From the NCBI RefSeq assembly GCF_015500095.1, contig NZ_CP062983.1, positions 4,774,001 through 4,838,000 of the forward strand: 64,000 nt of DNA, read 5' to 3'. The translations under genes and the position numbers were made by a program. This DNA comes from Phototrophicus methaneseepsis (lineage in GTDB: Bacteria; Chloroflexota; Anaerolineae; Aggregatilineales; Phototrophicaceae). A model generated the notes under the pieces. It was not told where the DNA came from and ran no database searches. It saw only the letters and a program-made list of their open reading frames with translations. This document shows, piece by piece, positions 1-9,001 of this stretch (the first letter of the stretch is position 1; each line of letters begins with the position of its first letter).

Positions 1-587
1 CCGCCTCATTTGCATGGCGTGAAGATGGTCTTCTGGCCGTAGGTTTACTTGAAATCCTGATCGTTAACCCAGATACCGGAAATATCGTGAATCAACTCAG
101 TGGACATAGTAATGCCATAATCACTTTAGCGTGGCATCCCGATGGGATACGGTTAGCTAGTGGTGGCTTGGATGGGATGGTACGCGTCTGGGACACCTCA
201 ACCAACACACTTATAACGTCTTTTGATTATGGTCCTTACGTAAGAGCTGTAACATGGAGCCCAGATGGCAACACCCTGGCATATGGAGGTGATGCAGGGG
301 AAGATGTAACGATACACCAGTTGCCAACTGCTCATGCTGGCCCAGACCAGACGATAACAGACACAGATGGTAGCAGCGAGGAAATCGTTACTCTCGACGG
401 TTCTAGTAGCAGCGATTCAGATGGGACAGTTGCAAGCTACAGGTGGACTGAAGATGATGTAGAGATTACCACAAGCGTTAGCCCACAAGTGGAGCTTGCT
501 GTTGGCATTCATACCATCATGCTGACTGTAACAGACAATGATGGTTTGACAGACACCGACACAGTTACAATCACTGTTTTTGAATGA
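1..587 (+). CDS. Secreted WD40-PKD protein, 5' end outside window
   Basis: The C-terminal part of a beta-propeller protein. The reading frame is open from position 3, upstream of the first in-frame GTG at 87, so the gene starts to the left of the window. Visible are WD40 blades with the motifs WHPDG and WSPDG followed by VWD, and then a PKD-like Ig-fold domain (about residues 105-195 of the visible part) with the family signature AGPDQTITDTD, TLDGSSSSDSDGT and LTVTDNDGLTDTD. It belongs to the array of paralogues that follows on the same strand. By family analogy the product is exported and the propeller mediates binding; the ligand is unknown. The PKD-like end is nearly the same as that of the next gene, although the propellers differ. 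Confidence 0.85.
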   Translation, partial: ASFAWREDGLLAVGLLEILIVNPDTGNIVNQLSGHSNAIITLAWHPDGIRLASGGLDGMVRVWDTSTNTLITSFDYGPYVRAVTWSPDGNTLAYGGDAGEDVTIHQLPTAHAGPDQTITDTDGSSEEIVTLDGSSSSDSDGTVASYRWTEDDVEITTSVSPQVELAVGIHTIMLTVTDNDGLTDTDTVTITVFE

Positions 588-749
588 TCCTACTCTACCA
601 ATCAAAGTAAGTGGGCTTTCCGAGCTGAAGATGAGGCTAATTATCCCCAGTTAATCCAGGAGAAAGATAATGATCTATATGGATCACAAAATCATGGAGC
701 AACTGCCCTGATGGCAAAAACAACGATTACCCACGAGAAAAATCTGTTC

Positions 750-2030
750 ATGAGGCCCTGCCCAAAGCAAATACGATTTTCAGGTTATCTCCGCTTGTTT
801 CTCTTTATGTTTGTCGTATTTACATCTACTCAGTTCAAAGTGAATGGGCAGACGGGCATAAAGATTGGCGTGGTTGCAGATATTGCCTATAGCCCTGATG
901 GAAGCAAAATTGCTATCGCTGCTGGATCCCCAATCTGCAGTGACAATTCAGAACATTTCATCAAAATCATTGACTCAGAATCACAAATTGAGCTTCAAAG
1001 CCTACAAGGTCATACTTGTCCTATTCTATCCGTAGCCTGGAGCCCTGATGGCACAAAATTAGCCAGTACGGGCCAGGACAATAAAATTCTCATTTGGGAT
1101 ATTGCTACAGGGCAATCGATATTGGTTATGACACATGCTAATTCTTTTGGTCAGTTTTCACTCGATTGGAGCCCAGATGGAACCAGATTAGTAAGTCTAA
1201 TTGAAGGTGGGCGTAGAGTTGATGTGTGGGATATGTCAACTGAACAATATCTTTCATATCTTGAAGGACATGAAGATTCCGTTAACGATATAGAGTGGAG
1301 TCCAAGTGGGAATCAATTAGCAAGTGGTTCATCCGATAGAACAATTCGAATCTGGGATTTTGCGACGCGTACAACAATTATGTCTCTCAGTGAGCATACA
1401 GCATCTGTAATTGCAGTTGGATGGAGCCCAGATGGTAGTAAAATCGCGAGTGGTGGTGCTGACAACACACTTCGAATATGGGATGCTTCGACTGGGCAAC
1501 CTTTAACTGTATTTAGTAGCTCTACTCCAATTATGGCACTTAGCTGGAGCAATGATAGTAGTAGAGTAGCTAGTGCTAATGGCGATGGCAATATTCAAGT
1601 TATACACCTTCTCCCAGAACCAACAATCGACACACTACAAACAGGTTTAGGACCATTACTAGATGTTGAGTGGAATCCACAGAATAGTGATGAATTTGCC
1701 TATTTTGGTAGAGATACAGGTAGAGACAGTGGAGCACAGGGAGTTTTATTTGATCAACTTAGTATTCCTGTCGCTAACGCTAGCCAGGACCAAACGATAA
1801 CAGATACAGATAATGACGGTTCAGAATTGGTTTCTCTTGAAGGCTCTAGTAGCAGTGATTCTGATGGCACTATCGTCGATTACGTCTGGACTGAAGATGA
1901 TGTAGAGATTGCCACAGGCGTTAGCCCACAAGTTGAGCTTGCTGTTGGAATCCATAGCATCGTGCTGACTGTAACAGACAATGATGGTTTGACAGATACC
2001 GACACAGTTACAACCACGGTTTTTGAATGA
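750..2030 (+). CDS. Secreted WD40 beta-propeller protein with C-terminal PKD domain
   Basis: An exported protein of about 426 aa. The ATG at 750 (MRPCPKQIRF) is preferred over 711 because it puts a basic N-terminus directly before the hydrophobic signal segment (LFLFMFVVF) ending near NGQ. Seven propeller blades follow, several canonical: GHTCPILSVAWSPDG, GHEDSVNDIEWSPSG and EHTASVIAVGWSPDG, each closing in IWD or VWD. The PKD-like domain occupies roughly the last 85 residues and ends in the PKD-typical LTVTDNDGLTDTDTV. Two cysteines in the first blade (PIC and HTC) are shared with other array members and could form a disulfide outside the cell. WD40 propellers are protein-binding scaffolds; no enzymatic residues are evident, and the biological role is unknown. 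Confidence 0.85.
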   Translation: MRPCPKQIRFSGYLRLFLFMFVVFTSTQFKVNGQTGIKIGVVADIAYSPDGSKIAIAAGSPICSDNSEHFIKIIDSESQIELQSLQGHTCPILSVAWSPDGTKLASTGQDNKILIWDIATGQSILVMTHANSFGQFSLDWSPDGTRLVSLIEGGRRVDVWDMSTEQYLSYLEGHEDSVNDIEWSPSGNQLASGSSDRTIRIWDFATRTTIMSLSEHTASVIAVGWSPDGSKIASGGADNTLRIWDASTGQPLTVFSSSTPIMALSWSNDSSRVASANGDGNIQVIHLLPEPTIDTLQTGLGPLLDVEWNPQNSDEFAYFGRDTGRDSGAQGVLFDQLSIPVANASQDQTITDTDNDGSELVSLEGSSSSDSDGTIVDYVWTEDDVEIATGVSPQVELAVGIHSIVLTVTDNDGLTDTDTVTTTVFE

Positions 2031-2351
2031 CCCTATCCTATACCCTAATGAACACTTAAAGCTTACCTCTTGAGGCCTGCTTGTTCTCATTAAGTGACCA
2101 ATTTCTGGATATCCAGCGATCAACCTTATGTTATAAAACCAACTTACGGTGCTAATATTCATGTATCGATTCTAGTGTTATTGACGTGCGACCTTAGCCA
2201 GAATTTTACTTCATTGCGCCTATCTCAAGGAGAAGGCGACATATGATTTCGTCCGTGTCGCTCTGCCCGATTGTCGTCATAATAACTGGCCTGGGAACCT
2301 AACTGGATCACCTATGTGTTTCAAGCACAACCGTTTAAGAAAGAAAAGAAT
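2031..2351 (+). pseudogene. Intergenic stretch with a decayed gene fragment
   Basis: No intact gene is seen here. From about 2213 to 2354 one + frame is open and reads like protein (HCAYLKEKATYDFVR, then ALPDCRHNNWPGN), ending in a TGA that overlaps the start of the next gene. The N-terminal part of such a gene is missing. It resembles nothing I recognise. Together with similar fragments at 11900-12118, 14340-14500 and 17590-17690 it suggests that pieces of unrelated genes were left behind as the array was rearranged. Confidence 0.35.
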
Positions 2352-3458
2352 GTGAAAATCGTTCTTGCCATTGCCTTAGGTATTTGTTTGTTGACAGGGT
2401 CGGTCATACGATCCCAAGGACTTCCATTAGGTCAGGATATTGATGGAGCTCGTTTGGATTGGCACCCAAATGATACGATGCTCGCTATCACTGATAACCA
2501 GACAGTTAAGATCATTGATTCTACAAACCTTCAAACCATCAATGCTCTTCCTGCTGCTGCTAGTTATATCACGGATGTTGGATGGAGTCCTGACGGAACG
2601 AAGCTTGCTATTTCTTCTGACTTCAATATTGAAATCTGGAATCAGCCGTGGGATTCCGCCAACGCACAGTTAGAACGCACGCTTCAAGCACCGGAAGGTG
2701 TCTATAATATCATATCTCTTGAATGGCATCCCAACGGAGATATGTTACTTGGGGTTAAGCCTTCAACTATACACATTTGGGACGTCAGTAGTGGTCAACT
2801 TGTGCGTACTTTCTCCCCTAATCCTGCGCCATTACTAAGTGCGTCATGGAGTCATGATGGGAATAAGATTGCCCTGGGTGATATTAAAGGCAGGATCATT
2901 GTAGAAGACATCACTACAACTGTGACAAAAATGGAACAGGTCTACGATCAAGATGCCATTTTTTCCCTATCGTGGAAGAATACAGATGAGTATCTAGCCG
3001 CTGGTACGGCTTCTAGTATTATCCAGTTGATATATTTGGACAACTTTGGAGGTGCAGGCACTATATATGCAGGCGTCGAAGATATCGTTGCGATGGATTG
3101 GAACCCAACAAACAACCTTTTAGCAACAGGCAGTCCCGATGGAACAGTCGCTATCTGGGATATGAATACCTTGCAGATGGTCCTGAAAATAGATACCGAC
3201 TATCCCATTCCTTCTATTAAGTGGAATACGAACGGCGACAAGCTAGCGTACAGTAATGGCAATGGTCACGTAAGTATTATGCAACTTCCCACTGGTGAGG
3301 CAGGCAATGACCAAGTTCTCAGCGATAGCGACAATAATAGCACTGAACTAGTCACCCTCGACGGTTCTGACAGCAGTGACCCAGACGGAACAATTGTTGA
3401 TTACAGCTGGACCGAAGATGACGTAGAGATTGCTGCAGGCATTGCCCACAAAAGGTAG
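2352..3458 (+). CDS. Secreted WD40 protein with frameshifted PKD domain
   Basis: About 368 aa. The GTG at 2352 (MKIVLAIALGICLLTG) is preferred because it begins a clean signal peptide; an upstream GTG at 2316 would add 12 charged residues. The blades carry WHPN, WSPDG, WSHDG, WNPT and WNTNG signatures. The PKD-like domain is cut short: it follows the family up to EDDVEIAAG, then reads IAHKR and stops. The other copies read SPQVEL at this point, and the DNA (GGCATTGCCCACAA against GGCGTTAGCCCACAA) shows the loss of one base near 3441. The next gene starts only 12 bp downstream, so the rest of the domain has also been deleted. The propeller itself is intact and the protein may still be made. 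Confidence 0.75.
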   Translation: MKIVLAIALGICLLTGSVIRSQGLPLGQDIDGARLDWHPNDTMLAITDNQTVKIIDSTNLQTINALPAAASYITDVGWSPDGTKLAISSDFNIEIWNQPWDSANAQLERTLQAPEGVYNIISLEWHPNGDMLLGVKPSTIHIWDVSSGQLVRTFSPNPAPLLSASWSHDGNKIALGDIKGRIIVEDITTTVTKMEQVYDQDAIFSLSWKNTDEYLAAGTASSIIQLIYLDNFGGAGTIYAGVEDIVAMDWNPTNNLLATGSPDGTVAIWDMNTLQMVLKIDTDYPIPSIKWNTNGDKLAYSNGNGHVSIMQLPTGEAGNDQVLSDSDNNSTELVTLDGSDSSDPDGTIVDYSWTEDDVEIAAGIAHKR

Positions 3459-3470
3459 AAGTTTTAAGAC

Positions 3471-5027
3471 ATGAATTTATATCGAGGTTTATCCTTTGTC
3501 ATCGTTCTTATAGGCCTACTCTCCCTAAACAATATAGCAAATGCACAGTACCCTCCAGTTAACATCATTGACTTTGCAGAGGTGCAGTCCCTTGCCTGGA
3601 GCCCTGATGGGAATTATCTGGTTACAGGCAATCTGGGTGGACTTGTTCTCTGGGATGGAAACGCCCTGACTCTGATTAAGCGCATCCCGCTCCAGAGTGA
3701 TTTTGACCCGGTAGTCGCGCCGCATGTTCGTTCAATCGCCTGGAGTCCAGATAGCGATCAACTAGCAGTTCGCCTCAGTTATGAACTTGGCAGCCACTTA
3801 CAAATCATTGATATACCGAGTGGAAATGTATTCATCAGTGGCATCGACAGTGGCAGATCTGATGGTTTGGATTGGAGCCCTGATGGCAGTCGTTTAGCCG
3901 TGATTTTTCAAAGAGGGCTGAATGAAGCTATTGAGATTCGCTTCCTTGATGCGACGACTGGCCAACAACTTAGCTCTGTCGATGTCGCATCTTTTGGCAG
4001 CCTGGGCAGAGTCAGTTGGAGCCCGGATGGCTCACTCATAGCAGCAAATTATGCTGGAAGAACAGAAACCTATCTTTTTGTGTGGGATGGGAATACAGGC
4101 GAACTTTACCAGCAAATCTCAACAGATGGGAATATTCGAGATTTTGACTGGAATCCTTCGAGCACTCAGATTGCGACCTCAGTCGTCTCAACACAAAATC
4201 GGGATGATCGCACCTTACAATTGTGGGATGTTTCAACTGGAGCGTTAGCCAACGAATATCACTTGGACCTAATCGGAGATATTGATTGGCATCCGAGCGA
4301 AAATCTGATAGCAGCAGTTCGTAACGTGTCAGAAACTGGCGCCATTACAATTGATATGAGCACAGGTGAAATTGTTACAGAAAGTCAGGGACGTCTCTTC
4401 CCTTTGGATTGGAAGCCCGATGGATCTGGATTTGTGACAATAGACCGAAGTGTACCACTTTTCACCACTAGTGGTGGCATTACATTACCACAACATGCGA
4501 TTACTCTAGGGTTTGGTACATACAACAATAGCAGCGGCGCATATCCTCAGGATATGTTACCCGGTGAACAAAATATTATAGTGAATCTTGCTGATATTGA
4601 ACAATTAGAGGATACCTATCTTGTTGTTTATACAAATCCCCGTAACATCGTCGAAAGCATGTCGATTACCCTCAATGGCGAAACGTTCATCGCAAATGAA
4701 ATGCCATATAGCATCCCCCTACCAGGCGTTGGGAGTTATACCATCTCCGCAACGCCTTATTTAGAGGACAACGCTCAGGGCGAAGCAGGTACACCCCTCA
4801 CAATCACATTTGAGATCATTAACACAAGCCAATCTGCACCTACAGCCAACGCAGGTACAGATCAAACAACAACTGCTGAGCTTAGCGGATCAGCCTTAGT
4901 CACTCTTGATGGCAGTGATAGTAGCGATTCTGATGGAACTATCGTTGATTACGTCTGGACCGAAGATGAGGTAGACCTTGCCAACCGGTATCTACGACGC
5001 GCTCGCATTCCAGACCTCGGCCAATAA
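3471..5027 (+). CDS. Secreted WD40 protein with hybrid, truncated PKD end
   Basis: 518 aa, with signal peptide MNLYRGLSFVIVLIGLLSL ending near NAQ. Blades with WSPDG, WSPDS, WNPS, WHPS and WKPDG follow to about residue 330. Next comes an extra Ig-like region of about 120 residues (ADIEQLEDTYLVVYTNP and MSITLNGETF) not seen in the paralogues. The PKD-like domain begins AGTDQTTTAE but is replaced after WTEDEV by DLANRYLRRARIPDLGQ. That tail is nearly the same as the end of the chimeric ORF at 14487-14810 and marks the left edge of the 4974-6403 duplication. The C-terminus is therefore a recombination product. The next gene follows after 9 bp, with AAAGGAA as ribosome binding site. Exported binding protein; ligand unknown. 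Confidence 0.8.
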   Translation: MNLYRGLSFVIVLIGLLSLNNIANAQYPPVNIIDFAEVQSLAWSPDGNYLVTGNLGGLVLWDGNALTLIKRIPLQSDFDPVVAPHVRSIAWSPDSDQLAVRLSYELGSHLQIIDIPSGNVFISGIDSGRSDGLDWSPDGSRLAVIFQRGLNEAIEIRFLDATTGQQLSSVDVASFGSLGRVSWSPDGSLIAANYAGRTETYLFVWDGNTGELYQQISTDGNIRDFDWNPSSTQIATSVVSTQNRDDRTLQLWDVSTGALANEYHLDLIGDIDWHPSENLIAAVRNVSETGAITIDMSTGEIVTESQGRLFPLDWKPDGSGFVTIDRSVPLFTTSGGITLPQHAITLGFGTYNNSSGAYPQDMLPGEQNIIVNLADIEQLEDTYLVVYTNPRNIVESMSITLNGETFIANEMPYSIPLPGVGSYTISATPYLEDNAQGEAGTPLTITFEIINTSQSAPTANAGTDQTTTAELSGSALVTLDGSDSSDSDGTIVDYVWTEDEVDLANRYLRRARIPDLGQ

Positions 5028-6403
5028 AAGGAATTTATGATGACACTACGATTGAGTATTTTCTACGTTCTAGTGATATTGGTGGCATCCCAGTTTGGGA
5101 TAAGCGAGGTTTTGTCGCAGAGTGATTTGCCAACAGGTCCCAATTGGAATGTTCCAGAAACATTTCTTTGTCCATCTGGGAATGACTGTGCACAGTATAC
5201 ATGGGTGGATCAAGATCTCACACTTTATGTCATTTCGCTGAAAAACAATCGACTGGCTGTTGTTCCACCAGATGGTTCCGGGGCAAGCACATATGATGTT
5301 TCTGATCAATTGCAGCCTTATCCTCAAGGCTTAAAAGGTGGGATTGCTCCATTGGAGGATCGAATTCTGCTATATCGTTTGAGTATATCTGGTCATGGTA
5401 TCGACATTCTTCAACTTGATCGCAACACTGGGTTGATTACTGAACTTGCTCTTAGTGACATCGTGCCGACAGTTTCATGTTCAGGATTTGCTCACATATC
5501 CCGACGAGCGTTCTTTGCTGTTGATCAGCAACGCGTTGTACTCTGTTCTGAAGGCCCTTCCCATAATTTCAGTGTTCATGTTGTTGATATAGTGAACCAG
5601 ACTGTCGAGCAAACGTTAAATCTAGGTAAAGGCAATCTTGCGATTGGCCTCACACGGCCCTGGGCCGATATGGAGGTTGGTTTGGACGGCAACATCTACT
5701 TCAGGGCTCATCCACTTAATCTGGAAATATGGGGCATTGAGGTGCCTGCTGATGATTGGAATTATCAGATCAAATATGATATCAGCACACAGGTTTATTC
5801 ACTATCTCCTATGTTTCTGCCACCGGATGAAGAAGGGGGATTAACTGGACCTGCACTTGTTGACCAATCAGAAAACAAATACATCTTCTTCCGACACGGA
5901 ACTGTTGGGAATTTCAAAAGCGATGTCTATAAAATTGATCTAGAGGGGAATATCCTTTGGCATTTGACCAATCCGCCGTTGCCTGACCGCATGGCTATGA
6001 TGAACTTAATCGATGAAGACTACATAGCCACATCAGATATCTATGATCTTGTTGTGCTTTCAATTCCAAGTGCAAACGCAGGCACGGACCAAACCGTCAC
6101 CGATACGGACAACAACGGTAGCGAGAATGTGATGCTCGACGGCTCAGCTAGCACGGATAGGGATGGTACGATTGTCAGCTATATTTGGACACACGATGAA
6201 ATAGAGATTGCCACAGGTATCTCGCCGCAAGTAACGCTCCCTGTTGGAATACACACTATCTTGCTAACAATCACAGACGATGATGGTCTGACCAACACCG
6301 ATACGGTTGTTATTACTGTAGAAGAGAACCCACAATAGGATCTGATTTTAGCATCTCAGTGCTCGCCTTACCCCACTACAAAACGAGTCTGGCGGGTCAG
6401 CAG
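4974..6403 (+). repeat. Segmental duplication, copy 1 (partner 14757-16186)
   Basis: Begins with GACCTTGCCAA inside the end of the preceding gene and runs through the whole 433-aa gene into the shared downstream remnant. The partner lies 9,783 bp to the right. Start, stop and flanking motifs line up at this single offset. The two proteins have the same length but differ at scattered residues, so the duplication is not recent. Confidence 0.8.
5037..6338 (+). CDS. Secreted beta-propeller-like protein with PKD domain (copy 1)
   Basis: 433 aa with an N-terminal signal segment (LSIFYVLVILVASQFG). The central 300 residues lack classic WD40 repeats but show propeller-like alternation of strands, for example DQDLTLYVISLKNN, DGNIYFRAH and YKIDLEGNILWHL. 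The PKD-like domain (last 85 residues) is complete, with AGTDQTVTDTDNNGSE and LTITDDDGLTNTDTV. Cysteine pairs (LCPSGNDC and SCSG) suggest folding outside the cytoplasm. The gene has a same-length paralogue at 14820-16121. Shared DNA begins inside the preceding gene and continues past the stop, so this is a segmental duplication at a constant offset of 9,783 bp. The function is not recognised. Confidence 0.8.
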   Translation: MMTLRLSIFYVLVILVASQFGISEVLSQSDLPTGPNWNVPETFLCPSGNDCAQYTWVDQDLTLYVISLKNNRLAVVPPDGSGASTYDVSDQLQPYPQGLKGGIAPLEDRILLYRLSISGHGIDILQLDRNTGLITELALSDIVPTVSCSGFAHISRRAFFAVDQQRVVLCSEGPSHNFSVHVVDIVNQTVEQTLNLGKGNLAIGLTRPWADMEVGLDGNIYFRAHPLNLEIWGIEVPADDWNYQIKYDISTQVYSLSPMFLPPDEEGGLTGPALVDQSENKYIFFRHGTVGNFKSDVYKIDLEGNILWHLTNPPLPDRMAMMNLIDEDYIATSDIYDLVVLSIPSANAGTDQTVTDTDNNGSENVMLDGSASTDRDGTIVSYIWTHDEIEIATGISPQVTLPVGIHTILLTITDDDGLTNTDTVVITVEENPQ

Positions 6404-6420
6404 CACGAATGATACAGCGA
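6354..6420 (+). repeat. Remnant of the RVWQVSN C-terminal domain (copy a)
   Basis: Starts TCTCAGTGCTCGCC and contains ACGAGTCTGGCGGGTCAGCA. The same stretch at 10045-10270 codes for the first residues of an intact domain (CSPRPQTERVWQVSNTND). Here it lies after a stop codon and decays within about 65 bp. It is the first of eight non-coding or broken copies in the array, and is closest to the copy at 13127. Confidence 0.75.
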
Positions 6421-6573
6421 TGCCAACAAATACAGGCATACAAAATATACTAGCGCGAGGTATAGAGTGGAATCCATCAATGATAGCAGGTGTCGATGAT
6501 CTACTCCAAAGGCTCGAAATAAGGCAAGGCAGTAGTGATTAAGATGCCCAATTTAAGCAATGGAAGTCATTAT

Positions 6574-7569
6574 ATGAAATATGTGGCACAAATTCTTATT
6601 TTTGTCCTTATTAGTATAGGTGCACAGGCACAATACGAGAATACCTACGTCGTTTCTCCTCGCCTTTCTCTTAGTGATGATGGATCGGTTATTGCTATCT
6701 CAGGCCGGAGAATTGAGGATGTTTCAGCACGACATGGATTCCGCTATCCTATTGACTTCTATAATGCTCAAACTGGAGAAATCATTGACTCCTATATGGG
6801 CAGCGAAGACGATATTATTGGCCTATCACTCAATGCAGATGGTAGCTCTATAACTTATAACGACAATAATGGACAACTTGCCCTAGTAAATTTGACGACA
6901 ATAGATCAACCACTTGTACTTGTGGTAGGAGGTAATGTCGAGATCAGATACCCTGTTTGGAATCCTACGGGTGATGAAATAGCGATAGCCATGGGCGCTG
7001 GGTTGCGATTTTACGATACAGGACAACCAACCACTGTTAGAGATGAATATAACAGCGGGATATTGGGCTTTGCCTGGAGTAATGATGGAACGACTATTAC
7101 ATACACCAAACATGTCGAAAGTGAACCCGATGGCATTTTGTCCATTGTAGCTATAGATGAACAGTTCCAGGTTGGCATAGTTAATGAAATTCCAATTGTT
7201 TCAAGTCCAGTGGTGGCGCTTAATTCTGTGGGCAATATGGCAGTCACAATCTCTCAGGAGGGTATTATTGTCACTGACCTTAATGATGAAACACAACGTA
7301 TATTATCGGACAATGGGTTGCAGTTGGGTATCACATCTCTTGATTGGAGTCCTGATGGAAATCGTATTGCGGCTGGGGCTAACGAATTGATAGTCGTTTG
7401 GGATGTTGAAACGGGAGATATATTAGAGACCATGCAGGTTGATAGTATTGCATACGATGTGACTTGGTCTCCTGATGGGCAACATCTGTACTATAGTGGC
7501 GAGCCAGCAGGTATTTACCGAGATGGACTACCGTTACAGGAATCAATAGCTAATTCAAACCCAGATTAA
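6574..7569 (+). CDS. Secreted WD40 protein without PKD domain
   Basis: About 331 aa from the ATG at 6574, which opens a signal peptide (MKYVAQILIFVLISIGAQAQ). An upstream GTG at 6535 would add 13 polar residues. The blades are degenerate early on (LSLSDDGSVIAIS and LSLNADGSSITY) and canonical near the end (DWSPDGNRIAAG, VVWD and TWSPDGQHLYY). There is no PKD-like domain; the protein stops after SIANSNPD. A decayed RVWQVSN-type domain lies just downstream in another frame, so this gene may once have carried it. The DNA around the start also reads QWKSLYEIC in another frame, like the fragment DWESLYEV before 14487, which hints that an older gene end lies beneath the start. Confidence 0.75.
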   Translation: MKYVAQILIFVLISIGAQAQYENTYVVSPRLSLSDDGSVIAISGRRIEDVSARHGFRYPIDFYNAQTGEIIDSYMGSEDDIIGLSLNADGSSITYNDNNGQLALVNLTTIDQPLVLVVGGNVEIRYPVWNPTGDEIAIAMGAGLRFYDTGQPTTVRDEYNSGILGFAWSNDGTTITYTKHVESEPDGILSIVAIDEQFQVGIVNEIPIVSSPVVALNSVGNMAVTISQEGIIVTDLNDETQRILSDNGLQLGITSLDWSPDGNRIAAGANELIVVWDVETGDILETMQVDSIAYDVTWSPDGQHLYYSGEPAGIYRDGLPLQESIANSNPD

Positions 7570-7584
7570 CACTTGATTCCATCT

Positions 7585-7800
7585 GTTCACCTTATCCCGA
7601 CACAAAACGAGTCTGGCAAGTCAGTAACACGAATGATTCGGCCATCGACTTCACCTGGGAAGTCGTCTAAACGAGCGAAACAGGCACGGGGTCCGTCCCG
7701 GCTGGCACGACCGAAAATCCGGGCGTTGTCATCTTCGAGACGCAGACGGTTTCAGGCTCACCTGGCACAGTTCGCATCTTCGTCAACGGTAATCAATAGG
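7585..7800 (+). pseudogene. Full-length but inactivated RVWQVSN C-terminal domain
   Basis: Read in the frame of 7599, this stretch codes for the same domain as the end of the 9002-10270 gene (RVWQVSNTND, AIDFTWEVV, SVPAGTTENPGVV, FETQTVSGSPGT, VRIFVNGNQ, stop). A TAA replaces CAA directly after FTWEVV, and no upstream propeller is fused in this frame. It is therefore a broken remnant. It is nearly the same as 10056-10271 at a constant offset of 2,471 bp, with no insertions or deletions. Confidence 0.8.
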
Positions 7801-8330
7801 TTAGAAGGATCGCAGAGTCCATTTCTAGATGAACGCAACAACTCTACTCATAGTGCCGAGTTTATTGACTGTCTGAGAAATTACGAGTAAAAGCGCTATT
7901 GGAACAAATGGAACATAGAAAAATGCCCCACTCTTTGAGAATCGTTTTATCACTTTTGATATTGATAGTGTCAGGTCGTGATACCTTCGCTAATGACCCT
8001 AGGACTAGCTACATTTATTTATATGTTAGCGATACAACCGGTGAGACCTTTACACTTAACTTCTTAGATACTGTCTCACTTACGCTCGAGCATCAAATTC
8101 AGCTGGCAAAACCTATATCCTTCGGTATCACAGCATTTTTGAGTCCAGATGGCAAATGGGTTGCCTTTCTACCGGCTACACCTTCGGAGACAATTGAAAA
8201 CATCATTTTATACGATATTCTAAATAACGAGACTAGGTCTGTTCCCGCTCACATTTCCGCAAATTTCTTATTTGATTCCGCAACTAGGGTTTGGGGACCA
8301 TCACCAACTGTTTTATGGTCACCTGATAGT
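7607..8330 (+). repeat. Segmental duplication, copy 1 (partner 10078-10801)
   Basis: About 724 bp, nearly the same as 10078-10801 and colinear without gaps. It spans the RVWQVSN-type domain, the spacer and the first 140 or so codons of the following gene. Similarity ends abruptly inside both downstream genes, just after the codons for WSPDS. Confidence 0.85.
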
Positions 8331-8978
8331 AATGATCCCACATTTGTGTTTGTGTCTAAAGGAACAATCCTCGGTACAACAAATCGGCGATTACCCTATA
8401 CGATAAATCATTTACATCTTGAAATATTCGTCAGAGGTGTCAGCTATCAATCAACACTTCCCTATAGTTATTTTGATGGAGTTGGTTCCATTCGTATTAA
8501 TCCGCTGTTGATGTTCGAAGCAACACTGGCAGAACAACATATAAATCTGCTAGGAGATGATAACTCGTTTCCTTACTATCCATATTATCGTAATAATAAT
8601 GGTCAACAGGTGAATTTATCTGAAGATCCCTCCTTCAGGCGATTTGGTCAAATCGGATTAGGTGTAGATGATATTGACGCTACTACAGTTCGGGGAGACC
8701 TCTCGGTTACTGGCCCAGCATTCTGGGATATTCAAACGCCTGAGCCTCCAGGAATTATAGAGTGGCCGTTGAATACTATTGGTCAAACTCCAGTAAAAAC
8801 ACTGCTTAGTACTGTTGGTACAGAAAATCTATCCTTAATAACTTATCTCGAGAGATTCTATCCTTCGGGTTCCAATTACTATACGGACAGTGAGGAATCT
8901 CTAAATTGTGTAGGTGAAGGAATTGTTGTGAATATGCAAACGACTCCTTCAACCATAACAAATGTTACATGCAATTAA
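7908..8978 (+). CDS. Chimeric secreted protein (propeller-type N-terminus, unrelated C-terminus)
   Basis: About 356 aa from the ATG at 7908; a further ATG at 7923 and a TTG at 7899 are alternatives. The signal segment (LRIVLSLLILIVSG) and the first 140 or so residues are nearly the same as those of the gene at 10379, up to LWSPDS. The two proteins then diverge completely. From about residue 145 this one continues with sequence that has no propeller repeats (NDPTFVFVSKGTILGTTN, DDIDATTVRGDLSV, ESLNCVGEGIVVNM) and matches nothing I recognise. The sharp junction coincides with the end of the 724-bp duplication, so the gene is a fusion made by that event. Whether it is functional is unclear. It overlaps the ORF frame of the next gene by a few bases. 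Confidence 0.7.
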   Translation: MEHRKMPHSLRIVLSLLILIVSGRDTFANDPRTSYIYLYVSDTTGETFTLNFLDTVSLTLEHQIQLAKPISFGITAFLSPDGKWVAFLPATPSETIENIILYDILNNETRSVPAHISANFLFDSATRVWGPSPTVLWSPDSNDPTFVFVSKGTILGTTNRRLPYTINHLHLEIFVRGVSYQSTLPYSYFDGVGSIRINPLLMFEATLAEQHINLLGDDNSFPYYPYYRNNNGQQVNLSEDPSFRRFGQIGLGVDDIDATTVRGDLSVTGPAFWDIQTPEPPGIIEWPLNTIGQTPVKTLLSTVGTENLSLITYLERFYPSGSNYYTDSEESLNCVGEGIVVNMQTTPSTITNVTCN

Positions 8979-9001
8979 TGGTACGGAATGGAGCACTATC
9001 G

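Noticed and set aside
7573-7890. 105-codon open frame rich in Arg and Ser (and similar frames at 10023-10361 and 11676-11960)
   Set aside because: They are out-of-frame readings of the RVWQVSN-type domain or its remnants. The correct frame gives a sensible protein in the intact copy.
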